Source: Monosiga brevicollis MX1 | Lineage: Eukaryota; Opisthokonta; Choanoflagellata; Craspedida; Salpingoecidae | Length of the DNA: 64,000 nt | Reading direction: 5' to 3' | Assembly (NCBI RefSeq): GCF_000002865.3 | Contig: NW_001865039.1 | Coordinates: 1,206,504 to 1,270,503 of the forward strand | Shown: positions 15,001 to 26,800 of the stretch, in pieces | Layout: each line of letters begins with the position of its first letter | How positions within the stretch are numbered: position 1 is the stretch's first letter | Translations under genes and position numbers: made by a program | The notes under the pieces: model-generated | What the model was told of the DNA's origin: nothing | What the model saw: only the letters and a program-made list of their open reading frames with translations | The model's database searches: none

Positions 15001-17375
15001 CGCGGCTTTAAGCAAGGCTGCTTCCGTAGCGTCTAGTTGCTCGACGCGCTCTGCAAGCAAAAGGATGCCCAAGTGAACATAAGACAGCTCCTCACGCTGT
15101 TGAAGCACGGAATTGATGCAGGACTGCAACGCAAGAAGCGCTTCGGGCTTCAGGTTCAGCGCATTGTGTGTTTGGTAAAGGTAGTTTGCGGCTGTTACCG
15201 CCAAGTCCGTTGCTGCAAAGTCTGCATGTGCGTCGGGGCGCGCGAGATGTGCTAGCACGAGGCGAGCAAGTCGAGACATTTCTTCGCGATACTGAATCGA
15301 AGCCGACTCGTTGACTCCAATCAGCAGGCGATGTACAACCCGGAGATCCAATTTTGATAAGCGATGGGCAATGGAAGTAAGGATCAAGGGGCCAAGCTCT
15401 GCATCATCCTGAAACAGCTGACACAGGTAGGTTGGCAGATATCTCGTCTCATCGTCGCAGCAAATCGCGAAGAGAGCAAGCCAATGGTCGCACAGCACTG
15501 GCGGGTTTTGATGCATCCATCTATCTTTTACCCACCCAAGCTCAAGAGCATCAAGTGGTTCAAGCTCATGCAGTTTCAGAGCAGAAGGCGCTTCGTGCTT
15601 GTGATGGACGTCCCCGTCAATGTCCTCCTCCTCAAGGTTGTCCAGCTCGGTGAGCACATCGTGGTTGGTCTCCGTGCCGGTTTCCAGCCGGCGCTCTTCC
15701 TGCGCCAGCTTGTGCAGGCGGCGCTCAAGTGGCGAGACAAACACAGCGACAAAGTTTGAGGCAGCTCGAGGTTCCACCTTGCCTTCGTGCACACCTTGCA
15801 GGGCCACGTCAAAGGACATCCAGCGTTGTCGATCATTCCAGCCTTTTTGAAACAAGATGGCAGCAATCTCACTGCCAACAGCCGTTTGGAGACACGCATG
15901 AAGCAGCTTGCGTTCGTGTAGATGACGCGAAAAAAAGCTCTGCAAGCTTGGCCCCGAGCGGGCGCCACTTGCGAGGAGGTCAGCGACTGGTTGAGCTGCT
16001 TCTGGGAAACGCTCCAAGACCAATTCAATGGTGGTGGCCGTGCCGCCATACACCTCAGTGGCGCTACTGCTCTCTGCAACTTGTTCTTCGAGCTGCTCAA
16101 GTGCTTCTGCAAGGGCACGGCATAGCGTGGGCCAATGGCCCGGCGCAGACTGTAAAAGGTCCAACAACTTGCCCATCAAATCTAGGGCTGCAAATGCACA
16201 CTCGGGATGAGAGGTAGGTCGCCTGCCCGTCTCATGTTGGTCCTCTCCCCTACTCTTTCCAAGCCCTTGACTGACTTTCCAAACATCACTTTGTATAGCT
16301 GCCTTGAAATTGTGGCTTACTTGTTTTGGGCTGATAGACGGCAAATTTATTAGTGAGGCGATGTAGAATGGGTGCGTGAAGCTTGGATGGAATATCTTCG
16401 TACAAAGCCAAGGGTGACCAAGTGATACGCATCGAATCATCCTGTGGGAACGACATCATCGATGCAAACCGGAGCGTGAACAAGTGCCGGTGCATGCATG
16501 GTAACTGCAAGCCTAACACAAAACTCACCATGGACAGGTCGGCTGCAGACGACGCTTGGGACAGGGGAGTAGTGACCAAATTGACGCCTCGGAGCAGGCT
16601 GGCACGGCTGATTAGTCGCATAATGGACAAATTGGCCTAAGTTGCACGTGTAATTAGAACCGACAAGGATAAAGTTATGATCGAGCGAGAAGGCGCAAGA
16701 CCTCACCTTGTCGACCTGCGAAACGATTTGATCTTCTTTGGTTTCCAGGCGCCTCTCATCCAGATTCCAAATCACATGGAGGATACGGGCCGCCAAATCA
16801 GGAGCGCGCCGGGAGGCTGGCAAGCTGTTGTTGGCGGTCTCAATGTTTTGCCAGCTAAGCTGGGATAGAAAGAGATACAACCACAGCTCATGCTTGGCGT
16901 GCCAAGCACTTTCGACAAGCTCTGCGACAAATTCCAAAGCCTGCAATGCTACCAGAGGGCTGTTGAAAGAAGCCATCCAACCACGCAGATCTGTTAGTTC
17001 ACAGGTAGGGACAATTACAACTGATACACGGTTCGAACACGGCGCTTGCGTGAGGGCTTACCATGATTTCAAAAAATGGGCTACTACCCGAGCCAGGTTG
17101 GAAGTTCGCTTCTCGTCCCACTTTTCAAGAGCATCGGTCAGATCCTGCCATGCGCCTTGCGCTTGTAGAATCGCCAGACGATTGGCACCCTCGGCCAGTT
17201 GCTGTGCCACAATAGCCGGTTGAAAAGCATCTTTCTTGCTTTTCTTGTATGATCGTACAAGAGGGCCTACAACTTCGCTCAAAAGCGAGGGCGCATCGGA
17301 CGCGTTGACTGCATCGGCGGGGGCACCAGATGCCGACGGGCGCGTGGGCGGACCCGGATTTTCTGACGCAGGCAT
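1..17375 (-). CDS. Giant midasin/dynein-related AAA+ ATPase, partial (3' end off window)
   Basis: Five exons on the minus strand: 17375-17062, 16959-16707, 16636-16529, 16441-16321 and 16187-1. Lengths close in frame to 5661 codons, with no stop before the left edge. After about 860 helical residues come six AAA+ modules in one chain. P-loop-like motifs lie near 14375 (GETGTGKT), 12915 (GSAAGKL), 12055 (GDQAVGKT), 11125 (GPTSNKS), 9535 (GPSGAGKQ) and 8600 (GGAAAGKV). Walker B is DE in modules 1, 3 and 4 and degenerate in 2, 5 and 6, so probably only modules 1 and 3 hydrolyse ATP. A serine/acid-rich insert splits module 4 (10800-10615). Long helical segments follow, then a PLAT-like stretch (about 3700-3480) and several Ig/ASH-like beta-sandwiches (about 3000-1150). 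The ring layout fits midasin relatives; the C-terminus does not look like classical MDN1. The cellular role is unknown: ribosome-assembly remodelling or a ciliary function are both guesses. Start: first ATG of exon 1, followed by a GTAAGC donor. Confidence 0.85.
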
Positions 17376-17902
17376 ACTGCCTGGTTCTTCTGCTTGCCTT
17401 CAAGGCTTGATTCGAACAACCAGACCAGTGAGCAAACCCCCAAAACCTTTCAAAAAACAAAAACAAAAACTGAGAGTCATTATGATGGGGAAAAGCACGT
17501 AGTCCGCCAACAAACGTCAACGCTTCCTCTCATAAAAGCACCCAGTCCGCGATCGTGTTTCTCATGAAGCACCCAGTCCGATCTGAATGCTTGTAAGATC
17601 AAATTAATCAAAGCGTAACAAAGGCCATACTTCTCCTCCAAAGAGCTGGCGATGTGTTTTTTTTTCTGTCTTTCCCACACATAAGTAAGAGGCCTGACGT
17701 CTGCAGAGGCAAACCCAGTCAGGTTCGAAGCATAAAACACCAGGTTCAATTGTGCAAATGCCACGCTTCAAAAGAACAACCACAAGCGAGAGAAGCAGGC
17801 TGATCGGCTGCGACATCAGACAAAGCCTTGAGGAGGAATCAGCACTTTTTTTTTGGTTCGTGCGTAGCGCACGCGAACGCAAAAGAGAGGCAGGGCGAAG
17901 GC
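17376..17902. other. Intergenic: AAA+ gene 5' flank and PDZ gene 3' flank
   Basis: No open frame that looks like protein. The interval must hold the promoter and 5' UTR of the giant AAA+ gene and the 3' end of the seven-PDZ gene. It contains three close copies of a 13-18 base phrase (AGCACCCAGTCCG or near variants) around 17491-17581. Confidence 0.6.
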
Positions 17903-20754
17903 TTATGATTCCGACTCGGGGACTGGGAGAGGGGAGTCATCATGTTGCAGCTGGATGACAATCTGCGCGCGACAGGCACGAAGGGCCCCGACAACTTCCA
18001 GGTGGGATTTACCGCGCAGGTCGACATGATTCACAGAGACGATGATATCACCGACGTTAATGCTCTCAGCTTCATCTGCTTGTCCACCCTCGATGAGTTC
18101 AGACACGCGAACGCAGTTGTCGTCCTCATTGGAGACAATCTTGATGCCAAGGGGGCCTTCACGAGCGTCGAGCAAAGCTATCGAGGTGCCATCAGGGGGC
18201 AAGACCTCAAGCGTCACGTCATCCGTCGACGAAATCAACTGCACCACTTCGCTGTGTGATGCGGAGAGCACGTTCTCGTTGTTAATCTACTCATAAGCCA
18301 GGGAAAGGCGCGTGAGGTTTTGAAACAACAAACAACAAAAGGCCGGGCCGCAGAGAAATGAAGGGGGGAAGCAAGTAAGACCAAAACGCAATGAAAACAA
18401 CACACCTTGACAATTGTGGAAAACGGTTGCAGGTCGTTGCATCGGCTGGCGGGCGAGTCGTCTGCCTTGCCTGTCAGCAGAACGCCCAGATTCTCACCCA
18501 GAGCGATGATGCTCAGACCCCAACTGCTGCCGTGGGGGCGGGTCAGATGGATGGTTTGAAGATCACGGCCCAAAAACTGTGAGCCCAGAGAGGCGGCGGC
18601 AACTGCCAGGGCATCGGTGATGGGACCACCGGCCGAGCGCACAACTTCCAAATCCAGCTCACTGGCGCTTGAGAGATGCTTGAGAACGGTGTCGTGATCG
18701 GCGCCTTGAACATTGGTACCATTGATGGCAATGAGGCGGTCCCCAGCCTGGAGCTGACCTTCCTCTGCCACAGCACCTCCCGGTAGAACTTCGACGATGA
18801 CCGTTTCGGTGTCGTCTTCGGTCGTGATTTTGATGCCGAGCGTGCCATTGCCCTGACTGCGGTCAATATGGGCTTTGATATGCACATCCTGGCTGCCAGC
18901 CGGTGCCTCGGCAATCTCTGCATCAACATCAGCTTCTTCGGTCGAGCGTCGACCCACGGTCAAGGTGAACTCTGGCGACGCCGTGAGGTGCTGCAAGACC
19001 TGATCATGGTTCAAGTTGCGCACTGTGTGTGCATCAACCTTTGGCACAGCAGACGAGGGAACAAGGTCAGCATACGGCGTGACGGACTCGCAGGCAGACA
19101 GGCAGGCAGACAGGCAGGCAGGCAGACAGGCAGGCAGGCAGGCAGGCAGACTGGCAGGCAGACTGGCAAGCAAGCATTCAAATTGGTCACAACAAGTGTA
19201 GGATGAAAATACGTACTTTCAAGATAAAATCACCGGGGCGAACTTGATGTGTGGCAGCGACCACGCCTTCGGGCAAGACATCTGAGATTTGTGTCAAACC
19301 AGTCTCCTCCATGGTCGTGATTTTGATGCCCAAGCGGCCTTCAGACGTGTTGAGAGGCACGCGACGAATGTCAAAGAAACCCACAAAGGCAGTATCGGCG
19401 TCACCTTCAGTTTCAGCCTGAGCCTTACTGTCTCCTCGAACTGTGCCTTCTGGTTGGGGTTGCCCGTTGGCCGCCTTGTCTGAAGCAGGACCTGTCGCGG
19501 GCTCCTCGACAATAGCAGGGGCAGCCTCAGCAGGGGCAGCCTCAGCAGGGGCAGCTTCAGCAGAGGCGGCTTCTTGTGAAGCCGGGGCCAGGACCGAAGG
19601 CGGGGCTGAGGCTGCGGCAGTGACCAAGAGTTTCAGCCGCTTGTTGCTCTTGTTGGCAATACTGTCAAACTCATCTTCCAACATGCCTTCGGTGGTAATG
19701 CTGTTAACACGAAGAATAATATCGCCCTCTTGAACGCCACCAGCAGCGGCCATGGGCCCAACGGAACGCACAGAAGGGTAATGGGCCTGACTGACGTTCA
19801 GACTGAGGTCATGGTTGCCATCCTCGTCAAACGCCATCAGCACGCTGCGCTCGCTGGGCGCCGGTTTGATCTCCGCCACACGCAACATGATGGGGGTCGA
19901 GGCCGTGAGCAGTTGGACGACATGATCGTGAGGCAGACCTCGGAGTAGTTGCTGATCTTCACGGTCGCCAATGGCCACCAAAAGATCACCAGTTTCGATG
20001 ACGCGACTGTTGGCGGCTGCGGCACCGGGGAAAATTTGCCCAACGACGGGATAGGGAAATTCGTCGTCTGGCGGGGTCAGAATTTCCATGCCCAGCCCAG
20101 CGTCACCGCGCGTCAGCGAAACGACACGCGCGTTGGTGAGACGTGCACTCTCCGCCTCCAATTCAGAAGACATGGACGCCTCGGCTGCCAGCACCGCAAG
20201 CATGAGCTTGTTGCGCTGCACTTCAATCTTGAGTTGTGTAGCCGATGACAAGAGGGCAACAATGTCCTCGTGGTGCAAGCCACACGTGTCCGTGCCATTG
20301 ACCTTGGAACAATCGATCAAGGCAAGACATCAATAAGAGAAAGAGGACGCACGGGGTTTGGGTAAGCACAGGCGACGGCGGTCAACACTTTCTCGCGCCA
20401 CAGACAAAGCTTGGAAAGAAAGCACAATCAAAGACACACGACAACATCACATACCTTCAAAATGGCGTCATAGCGAAGAAGCTTTGGGGCGTGCGCCGCC
20501 GATCCATCTTCAAGAATATCCGTGATGACAGGGTACGATTCGGGATGTTCGGGAGTGGCAATCTTCAGACCCAGGCGGCCCTGCGAGCGATCAAGCTCAA
20601 CCACGCGCACAACGTCGGGATCAATAGCAAGGCTTGAGCGAGTTGAGGAGGGGCCGACCACGTCTGCATCATCTGGTTCAGAAGCATGCTCGCTGTGCTC
20701 AGAAGCAACATCTTCGGGAATGGCCTCGGACTCCTCATGAGCCATTTCGATCAT
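17903..20754 (-). CDS. Seven-PDZ-domain scaffold protein
   Basis: Four exons (20754-20455, 20302-19217, 19038-18406, 18286-17903) total 2403 nt, an 800-residue protein ending PESES. An acidic N-terminus precedes seven PDZ domains, recognisable by the [RG]LG[IL]K carboxylate-binding loop, the GG-x-A turn and [IV]NG before helix B. The second and third are more divergent. Between the third and fourth sits a low-complexity Ala/Glu/Pro linker with repeated EAAPA units (about 19500-19580). No enzyme or membrane domain is visible, so it is probably a scaffold that gathers C-terminal peptide ligands. All three introns are phase 0 and cut PDZ domains immediately before or at the [IV]NG site. The coding start lies only 145 bp after the stop of the MAGUK gene on the same strand. 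An in-frame acceptor just before this ATG could make this the 3' part of that gene. A second in-frame ATG (MAHEES) lies three codons on. Confidence 0.85.
19089..19174. repeat. Tetranucleotide microsatellite (CAGG/CAGA)n in intron
   Basis: About 85 bp of interrupted GGCA/GACA repeats inside the intron between the second and third coding exons of the seven-PDZ gene. On the sense strand it reads as TGCC/TGTC pyrimidine-rich units, part of the long tract upstream of the 19038 acceptor. Confidence 0.9.
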
Positions 20755-20756
20755 TG

Positions 20757-20899
20757 CCTAGCCCAAAGTAAAGACCCAAAGCGCCAAAAGACACGCAACC
20801 GCAACGCGTGCCAGATGTGAGACTTGAAAAAAAAAATAAAAAAAAAATAAATAAATAAATAAATAAAAAAAAAAATAAAAAAAAAAACACTAGAAAAAT
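20757..20899. other. Short A/T-rich spacer between the two PDZ genes, or an intron
   Basis: 143 bp whose core (about 20826-20887) is nearly pure A with AAT/AAAT units on the plus strand, so the minus strand reads as a long T-rich tract. It is followed on that strand by GGGCTAG directly before the ATG of the seven-PDZ gene. That is what a 3' splice site looks like. A GT pair also sits at the last codon of the upstream gene. It could equally be 3' UTR plus a minimal promoter. Confidence 0.5.
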
Positions 20900-23800
20900 T
20901 TACACGGGAATGTGGGAGGCATAGCGCACCAGCTCATCCTCGGTGGGATAGCGAACAGTCAAGGCAACTGTATCGCTACCCACTAGCCCCTGAACCACGG
21001 CGTCATGGTTGCTCGCGCCCGTGCCAAGACCATTGATCTGTTATTGGGGCAACGGGGTCAAGGTCAGAAGAAGACCTCAAAAACACAAGTCTAGAGGTTT
21101 CAGGCTTCGTCCATACCTCAAGGATGATATCGTTCTGCTGCAAGGATCCCTCCTCCTTGGCAACACCACCTTCAAGAACCTCGCCCACGTAAGGGTATTC
21201 CAACTCGTCCTGCGTCTGAATTTTGATGCCCAGATGCCGACCGCGCTTGTGGAGTGTGACCACGCGCAAGCCAGCAGGCATAGGCGCCGATTGAGTCTCC
21301 TCGGGCACGACCGATTCCTGCGTGGCGCTCGTCTCCTCATGGTCATCCGCGGCCGAATCGTCCACGTCGGACATGCGACGAACTTGCAGCAGGTCAAGCT
21401 CGACCACTTCATTGGCTTGGAGCATCTGGATAATCTCATCATGCTCTTTGCCCTGCGTGGATGCGCCGTTGATCTGATCGGACCAGCCGAGTGTGAGCGA
21501 GCGGTGAGCACATCAATGCATCGAACCGAAACGCATTCGCAGGATCGGTACAGGGCTAGGAACAATAACACGAGCCGTTGAGGCGGGGTTTGAAAACGAA
21601 CCGAAACAATGGCATCGTTGGCCCGCACATCACCAGCACGGTCAGCCGTGCCGCCGGGAATGACTTCTTGAATGACCGGGTAGGCAAAGCCTTCCACGGT
21701 CGTTACTTTAATGCCCAAGCCTTGACCGTTCTTCTCCAGTCGAACATGGCGTGGCTCCTCGTCATCCCTCTGTTGGATGCCGCCAGCAAGTGAGCCACAC
21801 GGCCAATCTTAAAGTAAAAACAAAAAAATATCAGAATAAAATTCAAGTGCGTCAAACGTACCGAGTCGAGCAGTCGTGCCACTTCAGTCGGCAGATCTTC
21901 GCGTGCAACATCGACGCTGAGTACCGAGGGCGAATCCTTGATGAGATTGAGGACATCATCATATTGGAGGCCTTTCAGGCTTGTGCCGTTGATGGCCAGC
22001 AAAACGTCGCCCACACACAGGACACCGTTCTGGTCCACGGCACCTCCCGCAATAATGTCACCCACAAACGGGAGCTCGGAGCCATCATCAACCGACGTGA
22101 GCTGAAGGCCATAGCCACTCGGGCCACGGGGAATGCTGGTCGAAATGTGGCGCGTCACGCGCTCGCGGAGTAGCTCCAAGCGGACAGATTCCGCACTCGT
22201 GAGCAATTCAATGACGTCGTCGTGGTCCTTGCCGGCCACGGGTACGTCATTGATCTTAACCACACGATCGCCACGCTCAATGATAGCGTCCTCGGCAGCC
22301 ACGCTACCTGGAAAGACCGTCTTGACCAATGGCAAGGCCTCACCCTGAACCGTAATCAGCTCGAGTCCAAGCCCAGCCGGGCCGCGGTGCAGGGTGGTGG
22401 TCAGCATCAACGTGCCAGACAGCGAGTGTGCCTCCTCCTCAACGCGAGCTTGCACCACTTCAAGTTCGACGCGGTTGTACGACTTGAGCGTTTCAATCAG
22501 AAGCTCCTGAGACACGCCATGCATGCGGCGGCCATTGATGGAGAGAATGTAGTCACCGACAAAGAGGTTGGGACACTGGCCGGCGGGTGAATCGGGCTTG
22601 ATCTGGGTGATGCGCGGAAAGTCCGTGTGCAGCGGATCGTCTTTGGTCTCAACCGCAAGGCCGAGCCCGCCGGTCGGTGGGCGATTAATAACGGCCAAGC
22701 GACGCTGATACATGGCTTCAGTGGACAGGGGCGCCTCAGGCTCCACAATTGGACGATGTACGGCTACGTCCAAGCATGCCACGTCGTGGGCCGCCAGTCG
22801 CTGTACCACTTGCTCAAACGTGAGTCCATCGCACTTCTCACCATTGACCTAAGCAGGATGCCGACGAGCGTGAGAGGGAGAGAGAGAGAGAGGTCGAGTA
22901 GAGGGGAGAGGAAGAGAGCTGTGTGGGCACATGTGCAAGAGAGGCCCGGTCGAGCATTCCAGTTGTCCGTATCTTATCATACTTTGAGAGGCATGGGAAC
23001 AAAGGTTACATACCGCCAGAATGGTATCTCCGACCATGAGTTGACCCGTCTTGGCTGCAGCCCCTCCAGTTGTGAGCTCATCAATGACGGGCAATTGACC
23101 CTCAGCTGCCTCCAGTTTGAGACCAAACGGACCATCGCGCTGCACAATGACGCGGCGATGGTTTTGATAATCGGGCGGGCAAGTGATGGTGGTGTACTCG
23201 GGGGTTTGATACGTCGCATTGATGAGACGCTTCAAGTCCAGATTTGAGGGCATGAGTCGAAGCTCCACACTGCTCGTTTCTCCCATAATTTTTGTCACTC
23301 CTTCGTAGCCAACCTTTGCAACTGGCTTGCCGTTAATCTGTGCATTCAAACGTGCATTTCAAAAATGAGAGAGGGCGAGAAAGAGAAGGAGGCGCAAAAA
23401 TTTCTTCTTCAACGCCCAGACAAGCACCAAAACAGAATCAACGCAGTCTGAGGGAAAGGACACGAACTGCTGGCTTACCTCGAGCAGTTCATCACCCGGC
23501 TGCACCTGGCCCGACTTGGCGGCAGGCGAGTCCGGCACGACGTTGCCGACGTATAGCGTCTTGCCCATGGCAACGACGGTCAAACCATAGGCTCCATCAC
23601 GCTCGCGCTTGAGACGCACAAACTTCATGTTGACACCGGCTTCGATGGGGCGAGGCGGGGGGCTCACCAGTAGCTCCACCTGGCCGTTGTAGTTGAGCTC
23701 GCGCTCAATCTGCTCCCGTGTCGCATGCCGACAGACGAGGTTATTGACCTCGATCAAAATCCAACCTGTTTGGATGGTGCCATCCACAGCAGCCGGCGAG

Positions 23801-26800
23801 CCTGGGACCACGCCCTTGATGATGGGCACTGAATAAGGGCCGTCAAAGTCAAGGATAACACCCAGGCCGCGATCATCCAGCCCAACCAAAGGGACGAGAT
23901 GTTCTTGGGCCGTCATGCTCATCAGGTAGCGGAGGGATACGACGAGCATGGCAACATTACGCTCCGTGCGCAAGATGCTGAGCACGACATCATGGCTCGC
24001 CGTCAACATGGACTTGCCATTAATCTACGAAGGTGGTTGAGTACAAATGAGGCACGGCACGAAAACCGAGGCACGGCACGACAGAGCTGAGCTGCCCGCA
24101 ACCCAACTGCTTACCGCCAAGATGAGATCACCCGGTTGGATAGTCTCGCTCATCGCAGCAGGGGAGCCCGGCGTGACCTCGCCAACAATGACGCCTGCGA
24201 CACCTTGGTGCGACTGAATGGTCATGCCGTAGCCTCCGCCTCGCTTGCGCAGGTTGACGGTGCGAATGCCGGGCACGGGTGCCATGGTTACCATGTGCAC
24301 CACGTCGTTGGCCTTCTTCAACGCGTCCTTGACCTACTCACACGCGCATCGCGGCAGGCTGTAAGACCTGACCCAAGGAGCCAAAACACACGCCACGTGC
24401 CACTGGAGAGCACGCTTGGGCTGCGATCTAAACGGCGGACCCACCTTGGAATGGGGCTCGCAGATCATGTTTTGACCGTTGATGGCCAGAATGATATCAT
24501 TGTGATGAGCCATCTCCTCGGACACAAATTCAGGGCCAGGCGCATTGATTTGCAAAACGTGGTAATGCTCATTCTTGGGCTGCAACGTCTCAAAGCCAAA
24601 CTTGTTGTCGCTGCCCTTGGCCACAGTTACATTGCGGACGGAGAGCGCTGCCACCGCCCGGTCAATTTCCTCCGCAGGCTGCATGAGCAAGCAACAAGAT
24701 AATGTTAGACTAAAGGTCAGGAACCGCGCCCAAACGGAGGCCGCGTGGTGTATTAAAATATCACGAGCCCTCATGGCTTGGCATCAACTGGCGTACCATG
24801 TGCGGAAGGCTCTTGTTGATCGGGGCCCAGAACGGAAGGCGACACTCATCCTCAATAATATCAGCCAGAAGCTTGACAACGCCATCCAAATCAGAGTCCA
24901 AATCCAGGCGATGCGTGAAGATGTGGCTGTATTGCAGATCAATCTGATACGCGCGATCAATCTCCTCCTTGATGTCCAAGCGGTTTGCAAGGGGCTCGAG
25001 TGCCTCTCGGGCCATTTCCGGTGTCGCATGCAAGAAGATGACCAATGGATGAACGTCTCCGATAAACTGCAGCCGGCGAATGGCCGGCGGGTGGCAGTGC
25101 ATGAGCAGCAAGCGACCGGCCTCGGCGGGCCCCTTGATCGAATCGATGCTGGTGCCGTAGAGGTTATCCTATGATGCGTGTGGGGTGAGCAAAGCGCCAG
25201 GTTGGGAAATAGCACGAGCGCAGACACATGGCAGTGGTAGCCCAAGGCATCTTTGCCTACCTTGTAACGGCCAACCTCGACCAGCTGCTTGGACTTGAGA
25301 CGTTCCTCCATCACTTGTTGGCTGACAAACTCGTATTCGCGGCCCTGACGCTCGTTCTCTCGACGAGGGCGGCTGGTACAGCGGAGGGGCTGGGTGACCT
25401 GAACATCGCGTAGCTGGCGAACAGCACGAAGAGCCAGGTAGTCGGCCCCAGGCCCGTATACGGCCACGGGACGCAGACCAATGACTTGTTCGCGGCGCTC
25501 CACCACAACGTACGAGTGCACCGCCATCAGTTCTTGCATGGTTTCGCGACGCGTCTGTGGACATGAGCGCGAGCGGTGAGGCAGGTGAGTGGATGAGCAC
25601 GGTTGGCACGGGACAGCAGAGCTTGAGCAACTCTGGTGAACCTTACCATGACGTCATGGGCCGGAATGGTGGCCACTAGTTCGCGGGCCGCACGCTCTTG
25701 CTCGGCGTAGCGGCGCGTTTGGCGGAAAGAGCCTTCGTAAGCACTGGGGCTGGGAATCAAACCGGTGGCGAGCTCGCCATGTTCATCCGTCAACAGCGTG
25801 GCAGTCCACTGATCAATGCTGGTCAAATCCGTCACTTCCAGAATATCACCCTTGCGAAAGTGCAATTCATTCTCGTCATCCGGCATGTGGGCGAAGCAAG
25901 CCTGGACATGAAAGGGTACGCGAAGGCTGCCTGCATCTGACTCAAGATTGCCTGAAATGGTCAGCTGAGTGTGGTCGAGCGTCGCCAAGCGCTTCGCAGC
26001 GCGGCGCATGATGGTCTTGGCCGAGTCAATAGCGGCCTGATTTGCAGGCTTGTACAGCTCATCAAGACGTGCACCAAGAATTTCGGTGCTGGAACTAAAC
26101 ACAAAGGCCTCTGGGTGGGGCACGACCACAATGTGACATTCATTGTGCGCGGCCAGGGCGGCGAGCATCTTGGAGCCCACCTCCTCCTGGGTGGCAAAAG
26201 CCACCGATTGAAACTTCTTTGCCACGGGATCAAAAATGGCAAGAATGCGGTCACCGGCTTCCAAGTTTGCCGGGGCGCCGGGCAGTAGGCGAGTCACAAA
26301 TACGCCATTCGGGTGGGCCCCGTGAATTGAAGCCGGGCCTGTGTAGGCAAAACCGAGGCCGTCACGGGCATCAATGGTCACGAGCTGGGGCACGTCTTGC
26401 ATGATGGCGTCGGTGGTGTGATGAACGATGGTGCTTTGCAGCAGCAGGCGACGATCCACGACGGGCGCTGCTGACACGACCACATCCAGCTCAGAGGTCT
26501 TGAGAAGAGCCACGACCTCACTCTGCTCCATGCCCGCGAGCAAAGTGCCATTGACTTCCTTGAGCTCCTGACCTACGACAAGGCCAGCCACGGCGGCGAC
26601 GCTGCCCTTGAAAACATTTGAGACCAAAACAGCGGTGCGTGATGGTGTCTCGCACACGTACACACTCATGCCCAGACGTTCAGAAGGCATGGTCTTGGCA
26701 AGATGAAGCTTGACGGTATCAGTCACCGTACGCCAGTCCTTGTCAGTGACCTCTAGCTGCTTCGCCACGGGGCGAGGAGGCATGGGAGGCAGTGTCTCTT

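Noticed and set aside
104-16217. Many plus-strand open frames of 60-240 codons across the AAA+ gene
   Set aside because: All lie opposite or out of frame with one continuous minus-strand coding frame that carries clear AAA+ motifs; their composition is shadow-like, with no domains or splice logic.
19089-19174. Regular repeat that might suggest a CRISPR-like array
   Set aside because: It is a 4-bp microsatellite without spacers, inside a eukaryotic intron.
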